This document shows positions 29,237-38,702 of a stretch of 64,000 nt of DNA, one piece after another. Position 1 is the first letter of the stretch. Each line of letters begins with the position of its first letter. A model generated the notes under the pieces. The model saw only the letters and a list, made by a program, of their open reading frames with translations. It was not told where the DNA came from and did no database searches. The translations under genes and the position numbers were made by a program. Origin of the DNA: Streptomyces sp. NBC_01217 (GTDB lineage: Bacteria > Actinomycetota > Actinomycetes > Streptomycetales > Streptomycetaceae); contig NZ_CP108538.1 in the NCBI RefSeq assembly GCF_035994185.1, positions 4,627,501-4,691,500 of the forward strand. The letters are read 5' to 3'.

Positions 29237-29932
29237 ATGCCCACGGAAGTCGCCCTGCTCGAATCGCGCGCGCTGCGCGTCGAGCAGATGGGGCGCGTCG
29301 ACGTCCTCGACAAGGTCAAGAGCCTTGTCATGCTCCCGGACGGAATTCACCTTCGCACAGAGGATGTGGCTCGCTACTTCGAAGTATCCACAACCGCAGT
29401 CAGGAGGCTTACCGACCGCCATCAGAACGAGCTCGTCGAGAACGGAATGCGCGTGCTGCGCGGCGCTGAGCTGCGATCCTTCCATAGCGACATGATGTCG
29501 CTATGGGTGGGCGAGGTGCCGGAAAGTTATCCACAGGCAGCTACCCAGCTCAGGCTCTTCACCCGCAGGACCGTGCTCAACGTCGCGATGCTTCTTCGCG
29601 ACAGCGACATCGCCCGATGCGTCCGTACGCATCTGCTCGACGCCGAGCAGGACCTGCGCGCGGGGTACACCTCGCTCGAACACCGCGTCACCCGGGTCGA
29701 GAGCTGCCTCGCAGGAGTGGGCAGTGCGCTTCAGGAGCTCGGGCCCGTCCTCAACCGGATGTCGCACCGGCTCGACAGCCTCGACCGGAGGCTGGAGGTC
29801 ACACATCAGGTCGTCGGCGCCATGAGCGTGCGCCTGGGCCATCTGTCGGAGGACGTCGTCCGTATCGACGGCAGGATGGATGACCTCGCCCGCCACCTGA
29901 AGGATCTGAGCCGCCGCAACAAGCAGCGCTGA
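29237..29932 (+). CDS. Helix-turn-helix protein with C-terminal coiled coil
   Basis: The protein has 231 residues. Residues 30-60 look like a DNA-binding helix-turn-helix (HLRTEDVARYFEVSTTAVRR). The middle carries SYPQAATQLRLFTRRTVLNV. From about residue 145 the pattern is heptad-like (LNRMSHRLDSLDRRLEV and similar), suggesting a long dimerising coiled coil. The function is unknown; it could be a DNA-binding structural protein. The ATG at 29237 has GGAGGC 6 nt upstream, whereas 29231 would have none. A DnaA box, TTATCCACA, lies inside the gene at 29527-29535. Confidence 0.75.
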   Translation: MPTEVALLESRALRVEQMGRVDVLDKVKSLVMLPDGIHLRTEDVARYFEVSTTAVRRLTDRHQNELVENGMRVLRGAELRSFHSDMMSLWVGEVPESYPQAATQLRLFTRRTVLNVAMLLRDSDIARCVRTHLLDAEQDLRAGYTSLEHRVTRVESCLAGVGSALQELGPVLNRMSHRLDSLDRRLEVTHQVVGAMSVRLGHLSEDVVRIDGRMDDLARHLKDLSRRNKQR

Positions 29933-29948
29933 TCCGAAGGCTGTACAC

Positions 29949-29990
29949 GGCCTTTCGGTGTTGCCCGAAAATGGGTGGCACCGAAAGGCC
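29949..29990 (+). terminator. Terminator of the coiled-coil gene
   Basis: GGCCTTTCGGTG (29949-29960) pairs with CACCGAAAGGCC (29979-29990). An inner GCCC/GGGT pairing and a GAAA-type loop extend the hairpin. Confidence 0.8.
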
Positions 29991-30100
29991 CTTCCGGGCA
30001 CAGTAGTTGGTGCTGCACACGGCGAAGCCGGTGCAGCACCACGGGACAACAACAGCCGCACGCCGACACGCACACCACTGGCCGGGAGAGGAGCGCGACG

Positions 30101-30163
30101 ATGACCGAGAGTCCGAGTCCGTCGAGTTCCCAGCAGGGCGGGCCCGAGCCGGCACCGGAGTAG
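30101..30163 (+). CDS. Possible 20-residue Ser/Pro/Glu peptide
   Basis: An ATG with GAGAGGAG about 7 nt upstream encodes MTESPSPSSSQQGGPEPAPE and stops 78 nt before tRNA-Ser. The ribosome site is good, but the composition is low-complexity. It may be a real microprotein or a chance frame. Confidence 0.3.
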   Translation: MTESPSPSSSQQGGPEPAPE

Positions 30164-30241
30164 TCTTCGACGACTCCGCCGCGCCGATCGGAGCGCAACG
30201 CCCGGGGCGGCCCTGTCTGCGCATCGCGCGGCCGCCCTCCC

Positions 30242-30329
<88 letters not shown>

Positions 30330-30380
30330 CAGAGGCAGCACCGCGTACCGAAACCTATACGGGTACCAGCACCCGTACGT

Positions 30381-30398
30381 ACGGGTACCGGTACCCGT
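30381..30398. terminator. GTAC-rich palindrome, likely bidirectional terminator
   Basis: ACGGGTACCGGTACCCGT is an 18-bp perfect palindrome between the convergent tRNA-Ser and HAD genes. A related ACGGGT...ACCCGT pair lies at 30359-30376. It probably ends transcription from both sides. Confidence 0.55.
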
Positions 30399-30414
30399 TC
30401 CCGTAGCAGCGCTC

Positions 30415-31218
30415 CTACGACTGGAGCAGCCGCTCCAGCACCACAGCGATGCCGTCGTCCTCGTTGGACGCGGTGATCTCCTGGGCCACGGCCCTCAGAT
30501 CCGCGTGCGCATTGGCCATCGCCACACCCCGCTGCGCCCAGGCGAACATCGGGATGTCGTTCGGCATGTCGCCGAAGGCCAGCGTGTCCGCGGCCCTCAC
30601 ACCCAGCCGGCGCGCGGCCAGCGAGAGCCCGGTCGCCTTGCTCAGCCCCAACGGCAGGATCTCCACCACACCGGGACCGGCCATGACCACGTCCACCAGA
30701 TTGCCCACGGCCGCACGCGCGGCCTTCGCGAGCGCGTCGTCGTCGAGCTCGGGATGCTGGATGTACACCTTGTTCAGGGGAGCCGACCACAACTCCGCCG
30801 GGTCCTGGGCGAAGACAGCCGGAAGCGGCCCTTCCTGCACGCGGTAGCCGGGGCCGACCAGCACTTCGCCGTCGAGCCCGTCACGGCTCGCGGCCAGCGC
30901 CAGCGGGCCGACCTCGGCCTCGACCTTGGACAGCGCGAGACCGGCGAGCTGCCGGTCCAGCGTCAGCGAGGTCAACAGCTTGCGCTCGCCCGCGTGGTAG
31001 ACCTGCGCACCCTGGCCGCAGACCGCGAGCCCCTCGTAACCCAGGTCGTCCAGGATGTGCCGGGTCCACGGGACCGCACGGCCGGTGACGATGATGTGCG
31101 CGGCACCGGCCGCGGTGACCGCGGCCAGCGCCTCACGGGTGCGCTCGGAGACCGTGTCGTCGTCACGCAGCAGCGTGCCGTCCAGATCGGTCGCGACGAG
31201 CTTGTACGGGAAGGTCAC
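30415..31218 (-). CDS. Cof-type HAD phosphatase (second of two)
   Basis: The protein has 267 residues. Motif I is [20 protein letters not shown] near the start, motif II is [10 protein letters not shown], and the late block is [16 protein letters not shown]. It is a paralog of the gene at 18725-19591. Such enzymes remove phosphate from sugar phosphates, flavin or PLP-type substrates; this one's substrate is unknown. The GTG start overlaps the serS stop (GTGA), so it is translated with seryl-tRNA synthetase, an arrangement seen in other streptomycetes. Confidence 0.87.
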   Translation of the reverse strand: MTFPYKLVATDLDGTLLRDDDTVSERTREALAAVTAAGAAHIIVTGRAVPWTRHILDDLGYEGLAVCGQGAQVYHAGERKLLTSLTLDRQLAGLALSKVEAEVGPLALAASRDGLDGEVLVGPGYRVQEGPLPAVFAQDPAELWSAPLNKVYIQHPELDDDALAKAARAAVGNLVDVVMAGPGVVEILPLGLSKATGLSLAARRLGVRAADTLAFGDMPNDIPMFAWAQRGVAMANAHADLRAVAQEITASNEDDGIAVVLERLLQS

Positions 31219-32504
31219 TTGGCGACCGGCTCCAGAACCTCGCGCCCGCCCAGGTACGGCCGGAGCACCTCGGGCACCCGTACGGAGCCGTCGGCCAGCT
31301 GGTGGTTCTCCAGGATCGCCACGATCGTGCGCGGTACGGCGCACAGCGTGCCGTTCAGTGTGGCCAGCGGCTGGAGGACCTTCTTGCCGTCGCGGGTGTC
31401 GCGCATCCGCACGGACAGACGGCGCGCCTGGAAACCGTCGCAGTTCGACGCGGAGGTCAGCTCGCGGTACTTGCCCTGCGTCGGGATCCACGCCTCGCAG
31501 TCGAACTTCCGGGAGGCCGAGGCCCCCAGATCGCCGGTGGCGACATCGATCACCTGGAAGGGCAGCTCAAGAGCGGTGAGCCACTGCTTCTCCCAGTCCA
31601 GAAGCCTGCGGTGCTCGGCCTCGGCGTCCGCCGGGTCGACGTACGAGAACATCTCGACCTTGTCGAACTGGTGGACGCGGAAGATGCCCCGGGTGTCCTT
31701 GCCGTACGTACCGGCCTCGCGGCGGAAGCACGGTGAGAAGCCCGCGTACCGCAGCGGCAGCTTGTCGGCCTCGATGATCTCGTCCATGTGGTACGCGGCG
31801 AGCGGGACCTCGGAGGTGCCGACCAGGTAGTAGTCGTCCTTCTCCAGGTGATACACGTTCTCCGCGGCCTGGCCGAGGAAGCCGGTGCCCTCCATGGCGC
31901 GCGGGCGGACCAGCGCCGGCGTCAGCATCGGTACGAAACCGGCCTCGGTGGCCTGCGCGATCGCCGCGTTGACGAGGGCGAGCTCCAGCAGCGCGCCGAT
32001 GCCCGTCAGGTAGTAGAAGCGCGAACCGGAGACCTTGGCGCCGCGCTCCATGTCGATGGCGCCGAGCTTCTCGCCGAGCTCCAGGTGATCCTTGGGCTCG
32101 AAGCCCTCGGCCCCGAAGTCACGGATCGTGCCGTGCGTCTCCAGGACGACGAAGTCCTCCTCGCCCCCGACCGGTACGTCCGCGTGGACGATGTTGCCGA
32201 GCTGGAGCAGCAGGCTCTTGGCCTCGGCGTCGGCCTCGTCCTGTGCCGCGTCGGCCGCCCTGACGTCGGCCTTCAGCTGCTCGGCCCTCTTGAGGAGCTC
32301 GGCGCGCTCCTCCGGCGAGGCCTTGGGGATGAGTTTGCCGAGCGATTTCTGCTCGGAGCGGAGTTCGTCGAAGCGGACGCCGGACGACCTGCGCCGCTCG
32401 TCGGCGGAGAGAAGGGCGTCGACGAGCGCGACGTCCTCTCCACGGGCGCGCTGGGAGGCGCGAACACGGTCGGGGTCCTCACGGAGCAGGCGAAGGTCAA
32501 TCAC
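31215..32504 (-). CDS. serS: Seryl-tRNA synthetase
   Basis: This class II synthetase has 429 residues, a normal bacterial length. The N-terminal long coiled-coil arm (about 25-110) recognises the variable arm of tRNA-Ser. The catalytic core carries motif 2 ([19 protein letters not shown], near 265) and motif 3-like [17 protein letters not shown] near 380. The GTG start has GGAGAG just upstream. It is the first gene of a pair with the HAD phosphatase. Its upstream region is the gene-free DnaA-box cluster. Confidence 0.98.
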   Translation of the reverse strand: MIDLRLLREDPDRVRASQRARGEDVALVDALLSADERRRSSGVRFDELRSEQKSLGKLIPKASPEERAELLKRAEQLKADVRAADAAQDEADAEAKSLLLQLGNIVHADVPVGGEEDFVVLETHGTIRDFGAEGFEPKDHLELGEKLGAIDMERGAKVSGSRFYYLTGIGALLELALVNAAIAQATEAGFVPMLTPALVRPRAMEGTGFLGQAAENVYHLEKDDYYLVGTSEVPLAAYHMDEIIEADKLPLRYAGFSPCFRREAGTYGKDTRGIFRVHQFDKVEMFSYVDPADAEAEHRRLLDWEKQWLTALELPFQVIDVATGDLGASASRKFDCEAWIPTQGKYRELTSASNCDGFQARRLSVRMRDTRDGKKVLQPLATLNGTLCAVPRTIVAILENHQLADGSVRVPEVLRPYLGGREVLEPVAK

Positions 32505-33195
32505 CTCTCCAGGCTACCGGTGTGCGCTTCTCCAGCTCGAACCGATATCGCCAAGCGTGTCACTTTGTCCGAATTGCCTGAATTGGTAATGCTGGGGAGC
32601 GTTATGGAGCTGAAGCTGATCTCTGCTGTCAATAAAAAGTCCCTACTCCCCTAAATGGGGCAGAAGGTATCTATGATCTTGACGCATCGGCCTTGCCTGG
32701 AAGGGGAGTTGGCGATCACTTGTCCACAGGCGCGGGTACCTCGTGGAGTTATCCACAGGCTGTGAGGAAGATCTGTGGATGCCGGAAGAGATCATTCCGA
32801 AACTCGCGTAAGGGCTCATGGATTCTCCGTTCAAACCCGCTTCAGACGCTCGTTCGGGTGGGAATTAGCCCCCCTAAAGAGTTGATCAATAGAATTGGGG
32901 TGACACGGGGCAACCAGGGTGACCTGCCGACCTGTGGATGTATCTGGGCCGACTGGAGCGATATGTCGACCATGTCGTGTTGAGGTGTCGACTTGTCCCC
33001 AGGTCGAGAGCGGCCTCTGTGGATAACTCTGTGGATGATGAAAAGTGGTAGATAGTACCAACGGTTCAGGCGTACTGAAACCCGGCATATCGCCCAAGGA
33101 GGCACCGGGTTTCGATGCCAGCTGCCCCGCCCGGGGACTGTCAGCCCCGTACCGTTGCCGGCCTCGTACCGTTGTCGGTCCCGCCCCGGGGACCG
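32505..33195. promoter_or_regulatory. Gene-free region with DnaA-box cluster
   Basis: This 690-nt, AT-richer gap between serS and pheA holds no convincing gene. It carries DnaA boxes TTGTCCACA (32720-32728), TTATCCACA (32749-32757), and on the minus strand TTATCCACA (33018-33026) and TCATCCACA (33030-33038). One-mismatch boxes lie near 32774, 32933 and 32993. S. coelicolor has a described high-affinity cluster (D78) that lowers the frequency of replication initiation by titrating DnaA. From memory it lies in this chromosomal neighbourhood, and this is probably its equivalent. The serS promoter must also lie here. Confidence 0.8.
33077..33113. terminator. Possible terminator on the pheA side
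   Basis: GAAACCCGG (33077-33085) pairs with CCGGGTTTC (33105-33113) across a 19-nt loop. It lies 83 nt downstream of the pheA stop on the minus strand. GC-rich direct repeats (CCCGGGGACTGTCAGCCCC-like, twice) fill 33125-33205 between them. Confidence 0.5.
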
Positions 33196-34131
33196 TCAGC
33201 CCCGGCCGTCCAGATTCCGGGCCAGCCAGTCGGATGCCTCCGTGAACTCCGCGTCCGACGTGCCCACCCGCAGCGGTCGTACATCCTGCGGTGCCACTCC
33301 GGCCCGCGGGTACGACCCGAGGAACCGCACCTTCGGGGAGATCCGCTTCAGTCCCATCAGCGCCTCGCCGACCCGCCGGTCCGAGATGTGCCCCTCGGCG
33401 TCCACCGCGAAGCAGTAGTTCCCGATGCCCGCACCGGTCGGCCGCGACTGGATCAGCATCAGGTTCACCCCGCGCACCGCGAATTCCTGGAGCAGTTCGA
33501 GCAGCGCACCGGGGTGGTCCTCGCCCAGCCAGATGACCACCGACGTCTTGTCCGCGCCCGTCGGCGCCGCCGGCCGGGCCGGGCGGCCCACCAGCACGAA
33601 ACGGGTCTGTGCGTTCACCGCGTCATGGATCTCGGTCACCAGCGGTTCGAGGCCGTACGTCGCCGCCGCGAACTCACCGGCGAAGGCGGCGTCGTACCGT
33701 CCCTCCTGCACCAGCCGGGCACCGTCGGCGTTGGAGGCCGCCGACTCCCACACGGCGTGCGGGAGATTCGCGGCCAGCCAGTTGCGCACCTGCGGCTGTG
33801 CGGCGGGGTGAGCGGTGACCGACTTGACGTCGGACAGCTTGGTGCCGGGCCGCACCAGCAGCGCGAAGGTGATGGAGAGCAGCACCTCGCGGTAGATCAT
33901 CAGCGGTTCGCCGGTGGTCAGCTCATCGAGCGTCGCGGTGATGCCACCCTCGACGGAGTTCTCGATCGGTACGAGCGCTGCCGCGGCCTCCCCGCTGCGC
34001 ACCGCGTCCAGGGCCACCGGTACGGAGACCATCGGGACGAGTTCGCGGGTGGCGGCTTCCGGGAGCGTACGGAGGGCGACCTCGGTGAAGGTGCCTTCGG
34101 GGCCGAGATAGGCGTAGCGCGTGGCGGACAT
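33196..34131 (-). CDS. pheA: Prephenate dehydratase
   Basis: PheA converts prephenate to phenylpyruvate, the committed step to phenylalanine. The protein has 311 residues. The catalytic periplasmic-binding-like domain (1-180) has GPEGTFTEVAL, ENSVEGG and the TRF motif (TRFVLVG). A C-terminal ACT domain (about 200-285, with GALLELLQEFAVRGVNL and QSRP) gives feedback control by phenylalanine. It is a stand-alone dehydratase without a chorismate mutase part, as usual in actinobacteria. The ATG at 34131 fits the family start. Confidence 0.97.
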   Translation of the reverse strand: MSATRYAYLGPEGTFTEVALRTLPEAATRELVPMVSVPVALDAVRSGEAAAALVPIENSVEGGITATLDELTTGEPLMIYREVLLSITFALLVRPGTKLSDVKSVTAHPAAQPQVRNWLAANLPHAVWESAASNADGARLVQEGRYDAAFAGEFAAATYGLEPLVTEIHDAVNAQTRFVLVGRPARPAAPTGADKTSVVIWLGEDHPGALLELLQEFAVRGVNLMLIQSRPTGAGIGNYCFAVDAEGHISDRRVGEALMGLKRISPKVRFLGSYPRAGVAPQDVRPLRVGTSDAEFTEASDWLARNLDGRG

Positions 34132-34158
34132 ACCGTCACCCTAATGCGCTCCGGTCTC

Positions 34159-35544
34159 TCAGGACTCCAGTAGCCGCTGACCCACGTACTCACCGTCCGC
34201 CGCACCGCCCGGCACCGCGAACAGGCCGCTGGCCTCGTGCCGGATGAACGACGAGAGGGCATCGCCCCGGTCCAGCTTGCGCTGCACCGGCACGAAGCCC
34301 CGCAGCGGATCCGCCTGCCAGCAGATGAACAGCAGCCCGGCGTCCGGGGCGCCGTCCGCCGAGATGCCGTCGTGGTACGAGAAGGGGCGCCGCAGCATGG
34401 CAGCGCCGCCGTTCTTGTCCGGGGAGGAGATCCTGGAGTGGGCGTTGTCCGGGATCAGGAGTTTGCCGTCGGGGCCAGCCTTGTCGAGGTCCATCTCGGT
34501 GGTCTCGGTGCCGCCGCTCAGCGGGGCGCCGTCCTTCTTGCGGCGCCCTATGACCTGCTCTTGCCGTTCCACGGAGAGCTTCTCCCAGTCGTCGAGCAGC
34601 ATTCGGATCCGCCGTACGACCGCGTACGAACCGCCGGCCAGCCAGTCGTACCGCGCATCCGTTGCGGCGGGTACGAAGATGCGCCGGTCGAAGTCGCTCT
34701 CGGCGGGCTTCGGGTTGTTGGTGCCGTCGACCTGGCCCATCAGATTGCGGGCGGTCATCGGCTGCGCGGTGGCGCCGGGGCTGCGGTTGAAGCCGTTCAT
34801 CTGCCAGCGGACCCTGGCCGCCGTGGCGGCCTCCTTCTGTACGGCGCGCAGCGCGTGGAAGGCGACGAGTGCGTCGTCGGCGCCGATCTGTACCCAGAGG
34901 TCACCGTTGGAGCGCTTGGCGTCGATGTGGTCGGAGGAGAACGGCGGCAGCGGGTCGAGTCCCGGTGGCCGGTGATCGACCAGGCCGGTGCGTTCGAAGA
35001 AGGTGCGGCCGAAGCCGAAGGTGAGGGTCAGCGAGGACGGTCCGGCATCCAGCGCGATCCCGGTGTCATGGGACGTGCCGTCCGCCGCGCCGCTGTCGGC
35101 GGGCTCGCCGGCCATCAGGCGCCGGGCCACGGCCGACCATCGGCGCAGCAGTGCGGCCGCTTCCCTGCGTCCCGCGCCGGGTGCCAGATCGAAGGCGACG
35201 AGGTGGCCGCGGGCCTGAAGCGGAGTGGTGATCCCCGGTTGATGTTTCCCGTGAAACATCACCTGGGTGGAGCCGACCGCGGTCAGCGCGGTCGGCTCGT
35301 CGGGCCGGGTCGTGGCATAGCCGGTCGCGCCGCCCGCCGCGCCGAGCACCAGCCCGGTCGCACCGGCCGCGCCCGCGGTGCCGAGCAGCCGCCGCCGGGA
35401 GAGGGCGCCGTTGACGGGGGCTCTGTCGTCCCCGCTGCCTTCGGAGGTCTTCCTGCCGCCGCTTCGATTGGCGCTGATGCTGCGGCTCATGTCGCTGCTT
35501 CGCTTCGCGCTGCTGTTTCCGGTCACGTTGCTGTTTCCGCTCAC
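34159..35544 (-). CDS. dtpA: Tat-exported DyP-type heme peroxidase DtpA
   Basis: The protein has 461 residues. A long N-terminus leads to a twin-arginine signal (LSRRRLLGTAGAAGATGL, about 47-65), so the enzyme is exported folded with its heme. The DyP signature GxxDG is present as GQVDGTNNP (near 265). In S. lividans the equivalent DtpA is a Tat substrate needed, with Sco and ECuC, for copper loading of the radical oxidase GlxA and for development. The GTG start follows the CopCD gene after 8 nt. A parS-like sequence lies inside the gene. Confidence 0.92.
   Translation of the reverse strand: MSGNSNVTGNSSAKRSSDMSRSISANRSGGRKTSEGSGDDRAPVNGALSRRRLLGTAGAAGATGLVLGAAGGATGYATTRPDEPTALTAVGSTQVMFHGKHQPGITTPLQARGHLVAFDLAPGAGRREAAALLRRWSAVARRLMAGEPADSGAADGTSHDTGIALDAGPSSLTLTFGFGRTFFERTGLVDHRPPGLDPLPPFSSDHIDAKRSNGDLWVQIGADDALVAFHALRAVQKEAATAARVRWQMNGFNRSPGATAQPMTARNLMGQVDGTNNPKPAESDFDRRIFVPAATDARYDWLAGGSYAVVRRIRMLLDDWEKLSVERQEQVIGRRKKDGAPLSGGTETTEMDLDKAGPDGKLLIPDNAHSRISSPDKNGGAAMLRRPFSYHDGISADGAPDAGLLFICWQADPLRGFVPVQRKLDRGDALSSFIRHEASGLFAVPGGAADGEYVGQRLLES
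35243..35258. promoter_or_regulatory. parS-like palindrome inside dtpA
   Basis: TGTTTCCCGTGAAACA differs from the 16-bp parS consensus TGTTTCACGTGAAACA by one central base. Degenerate sites of this kind occur among Streptomyces parS sites. It lies in the early coding part of dtpA. Confidence 0.65.
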
Positions 35545-35552
35545 GATCCTGC

Positions 35553-37526
35553 TCAGCCGATCTTCACGTTCTTGTCGATGGTCGTCTGATCGATGTCCGA
35601 CGTGCGTACGGTCACCGCGACCTTCCAGTTGCCCGCCATCGGGATCTGGACGCCGCTCGCGGTCCAGTGGCCCTCGGTGAGCCGGACAGGGACGACGGGG
35701 AGCGGGCCGATGTCCTTGGATTCGAGGGTGAAGGCGAGCTTCAGCTCGGGGACGTCCATGGCCTTGCCGTCGATGTCGTCGATCCAGATGTGGAGTTCGT
35801 TGGCGCCGGTACGGGCGGGGTCGATGTCCATCCGCACGGTTCCCTCGCCGTTCTTGCCGCCCGTGTCGAAGGGCAGCGTCAGATTGACCGGGCCCGCGGG
35901 TGCGGGGGCTGCTGTCGCCGTCGAGGTGCGCGCGGCTTCTTCGGTCCGGCCGGGCTCGGTCGAGGTGAGGACGGTCGTCACGGCCAGCAGTGCCACGGCG
36001 ACCCCGACTTCCGCCAGTACCGAACGGCGGAGTCCGGACCGGTCGGGGTCGGCGTCGCGGATGCGCTTCTTCTCGGCGGTGGCGACGGCGGCCCTCTGCC
36101 GGGCGAGCTGGGCGGCCCGCGCGGGGTCCTCGGACACGGATGCCTGTGTGGCGCCGTCGGCCTCGGTCTCAACCGCAGTCCTGACCTCGGCCTCTTCGGC
36201 CTCTTCGGCTTCGGCCCCTGCTCCCGCCCCCGTCGTGCCGACTCCGCCCGTGGCCAGCTGTGCGGTCCAGCGGCGTGAGATGGAGGCGATGCCGACGAGC
36301 ACGGCGACGAGTCCCACCTTCACGAGCAGCAGTTGCCCGTACCCGGTGCCGGTGAGCGCGGACCAGGTGCCGACCTGGCGCCAGGACTGGTAGATCCCGG
36401 TGGCGGTGAGGACGAGCACGCTGCCGAACGCGATACGGGAGAAGCGTCGTACGGCGGTGGCTCCGATGTCCGGCGTTCGGTACAGCGCGACCAGCAGTGC
36501 TGTCAGCCCGCCCAGCCAGGCGGCGACGGCCAGCAGGTGGAGCACGTCGACCGGCATGGCGATGCCCGGCTGGATTCCGGTCGAGGCGTGTTCGGCGAGT
36601 GCCCAGGTCCCGGCGATCCCGGCGGCGATCACCGTGCCGCCGATGGCCAGTCCGAAGGTGAGGTCCTTCTTCTCGCGTTCGTCCTCGCGCTTCGCGTACG
36701 CCCCGAACAGGACCGCGATGAAGAGCGCGGATGCGCCGAGCAGCAGCAGCCGGGACACGAGCGCCGCCCCAGGCTTGGTGTCGAGCACGGCTTTCAGGCC
36801 GTCGAGGTCGAAGGCGTCCGCGAGCTTTCCGGAGCCGGTGTACGGGTTGCGCAGGAGCAGCATGGCCAGGGTGGCCGCGGTGAGGGTCATCCAGCTGCGT
36901 ACGACCAGGCGTTGCAGTGGTTGTGCGCCCGCCCCGCGCTGCCAGCAGGCCAGTACGAAGGCGGCGCCGCCGGCGAGCAGGACGAAGCCGGCGTACGCGG
37001 CGTAGCGCGCGATGCCGTAGAGGGTGCCGACGAGGCCGCCGCCGGCCTCGTCCGCCGGGAGGGCGACGGTGGTCTTGGAGGGGGCTCCGATGGAGAAGGT
37101 GAAGGCGCCCGAGACGGGGTGGCTGTCCGCGGAGACGGCCTGCCAGGCGACGGTGTACGTACCGTCGGGCAGTCCGGTGTGTAGGGAGACGCCGTACTTC
37201 ACGGTGGAGCCGCTCTGCAGATCGCGTGGTGCGGCGGCGGTGTCGGCGCGTTTGCCGCTGGGGTCCAGGACCCTGATGGAGCCGTCGCCCATGGCGACCT
37301 GTTCGGAGAAGGTGAGCGTGATCTCCTTGGGTGCGGTGTTGACCACCGCCCCGTCCTGCGGATCGCTCCCGGTGAGTGCGGCATGCGCGGACGCGGTTCC
37401 CGCGCCGCCCAGCAGCAGGCCGAACACCATGCCGATGAGGGCGGCGAGGAGTGCGGCCGCGGCGAGTGGCCGGCGTGGTGCGGGAGTGGACGGGGACGGT
37501 CCGAAGTGCGGGGCGGTGGCTGTCAT
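35553..37526 (-). CDS. CopC-CopD fusion, copper transport
   Basis: The protein has 657 residues. A signal sequence is followed by a CopC beta-barrel (about 45-150) whose mature end begins HAALTGSDP; the N-terminal histidine is the usual Cu(II) ligand. About eight membrane helices of a CopD domain follow (170-430). A low-complexity cytoplasmic linker (Glu/Ala-rich) and a further exported-type domain (about 540-657) complete the chain. It probably moves or binds copper at the membrane for the DtpA/Sco/ECuC system. The ATG lies 14 nt after the ecuC stop, so it is in the same operon. Confidence 0.88.
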   Translation of the reverse strand: MTATAPHFGPSPSTPAPRRPLAAAALLAALIGMVFGLLLGGAGTASAHAALTGSDPQDGAVVNTAPKEITLTFSEQVAMGDGSIRVLDPSGKRADTAAAPRDLQSGSTVKYGVSLHTGLPDGTYTVAWQAVSADSHPVSGAFTFSIGAPSKTTVALPADEAGGGLVGTLYGIARYAAYAGFVLLAGGAAFVLACWQRGAGAQPLQRLVVRSWMTLTAATLAMLLLRNPYTGSGKLADAFDLDGLKAVLDTKPGAALVSRLLLLGASALFIAVLFGAYAKREDEREKKDLTFGLAIGGTVIAAGIAGTWALAEHASTGIQPGIAMPVDVLHLLAVAAWLGGLTALLVALYRTPDIGATAVRRFSRIAFGSVLVLTATGIYQSWRQVGTWSALTGTGYGQLLLVKVGLVAVLVGIASISRRWTAQLATGGVGTTGAGAGAEAEEAEEAEVRTAVETEADGATQASVSEDPARAAQLARQRAAVATAEKKRIRDADPDRSGLRRSVLAEVGVAVALLAVTTVLTSTEPGRTEEAARTSTATAAPAPAGPVNLTLPFDTGGKNGEGTVRMDIDPARTGANELHIWIDDIDGKAMDVPELKLAFTLESKDIGPLPVVPVRLTEGHWTASGVQIPMAGNWKVAVTVRTSDIDQTTIDKNVKIG

Positions 37527-37540
37527 GGTGAGTCAGTCCC

Positions 37541-37990
37541 TCACTGCTTCTTCGGGTTGTGGGTGGTCTCCTTCACGGGAAGGTCGACCTTTATCGGGTC
37601 GGCCTTCTCGAAGTGCAGTTCCACGGACACGTTCTCGCCCTGCTTGGGCTGCTGCTTGAGCTTCATGAACATGATGTGGTTGCCCCCGCGTTCCAGATCC
37701 AGCTCGCCGCCCGCGGGTACTTCGAAGGACGTCACCATGCGCATCGTCTGGTTCTTCGTCTCGTGGATCGTGACGTCGTCCGAGAGGGGGCTGGTGACCG
37801 AGGTGAGCCGGTCGGATGTGCCGCCGCTGTTCTTGACGACGAGGAATCCGGCGGCCATGTCGCTGACGGGCTGCGGCATGAACGCGCCGGTCACCTTCAG
37901 CTCGGGCCCGCTGTCCGAGGACGAGCACCCCGCCAGCGTCAGCCCGGTGGTGAGGGCGACGACGCCGGCGAGGACGGTGCGGCGGTTCAC
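37541..37990 (-). CDS. ecuC: PCuAC copper chaperone lipoprotein (ECuC)
   Basis: This DUF461/PCuAC protein has 149 residues. A lipoprotein signal ends in LTLAGC (Cys 21). The copper motif is visible as a Met/His series: MAAGF, then IHETKNQTMRM, then NHIMFM. Such proteins carry Cu(I) outside the membrane and pass it to Sco and to cupro-enzymes. The GTG start overlaps the sco stop by four bases, so the two are coupled. S. lividans ECuC holds the equivalent position. Confidence 0.92.
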   Translation of the reverse strand: MNRRTVLAGVVALTTGLTLAGCSSSDSGPELKVTGAFMPQPVSDMAAGFLVVKNSGGTSDRLTSVTSPLSDDVTIHETKNQTMRMVTSFEVPAGGELDLERGGNHIMFMKLKQQPKQGENVSVELHFEKADPIKVDLPVKETTHNPKKQ

Positions 37991-38640
37991 GGAGTCTCCC
38001 CCTGGAGGATCTTGGGGAGGTCCTTCTCGTAGTCGTCGGGCGAGGTGTCCTCGCTGTAGACGAGGTAGCCCTTGTCGGTCTTCGGGGAGAACGCGATGAC
38101 CTGGGAGCCGTGCATCGAGACGACGGTGCCGTCCTTCTCCTTCTTCGGGGCGTCTATGCCGATGCCGATCTGGCGTGCGCCCGCCTGGATGGTCGGGAAG
38201 TCGCCGGTGAGGCCGATGAAGGAGGCGTCCTGGGCCTTGAGCCAGCTGCCCAGTGAGGCCGGAGTGTCCCGCTCGGGGTCGGTGGTGACGAAGACGACCT
38301 GGAGCTTTTCCCGGTCGGCCTCGGGGAGCGACTTCTTGGCGATGGCGATGTTGCTCATGATGAGCGGGCAGACGTCGGGGCAGTTGGTGTAGCCGAAGTA
38401 GATCAGCGTCGGCTTGCCCTTGGTCTGCTCACGGAGGTCGTACTTCTTGCCGTGGGTGTCGGTGAGGACGAGGTCGGGCTTGGTGAACGGCTGGTCCAGT
38501 ACGGTCGCGGCCTTGGTCTTGGTCTGGACCGACACATCGGCGACGGGCTTCTTGGCGCCGTCGTCGCTGCTGCCGCAGGCGGACAGGGTGAGTGCGGCCG
38601 CGGCGACGAACGCCGCGGCCAGCACAGTCTTCTTAACCAT
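37987..38640 (-). CDS. sco: Sco1/SenC copper-delivery lipoprotein
   Basis: The protein has 217 residues. Its lipoprotein signal ends in LTLSAC (Cys 22). The thioredoxin-like domain has the copper-binding pair in TNCPDVCP (CxxxC, near residue 90) and the partner histidine in SMHGSQVIAF (near 178). Sco delivers copper to cytochrome c oxidase, and in Streptomyces also supports GlxA activity and morphological development. It is followed immediately by ecuC, copCD and dtpA. Confidence 0.94.
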   Translation of the reverse strand: MVKKTVLAAAFVAAAALTLSACGSSDDGAKKPVADVSVQTKTKAATVLDQPFTKPDLVLTDTHGKKYDLREQTKGKPTLIYFGYTNCPDVCPLIMSNIAIAKKSLPEADREKLQVVFVTTDPERDTPASLGSWLKAQDASFIGLTGDFPTIQAGARQIGIGIDAPKKEKDGTVVSMHGSQVIAFSPKTDKGYLVYSEDTSPDDYEKDLPKILQGETP

Positions 38641-38702
38641 GGAGCACTGATTCCTGGTGGGTCGGTTTACTGGTGGGTCGATGTGACCGATGGGGCTGTC
38701 GG

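Noticed and set aside
32505..33195. T-box or other amino-acid-responsive leader for serS
   Set aside because: No T-box sequence or specifier structure was recognised; the repeats present are DnaA boxes.
34237..35589. 450-codon plus-strand frame over dtpA
   Set aside because: Complement of the DyP gene, which has a Tat signal and GxxDG motif.
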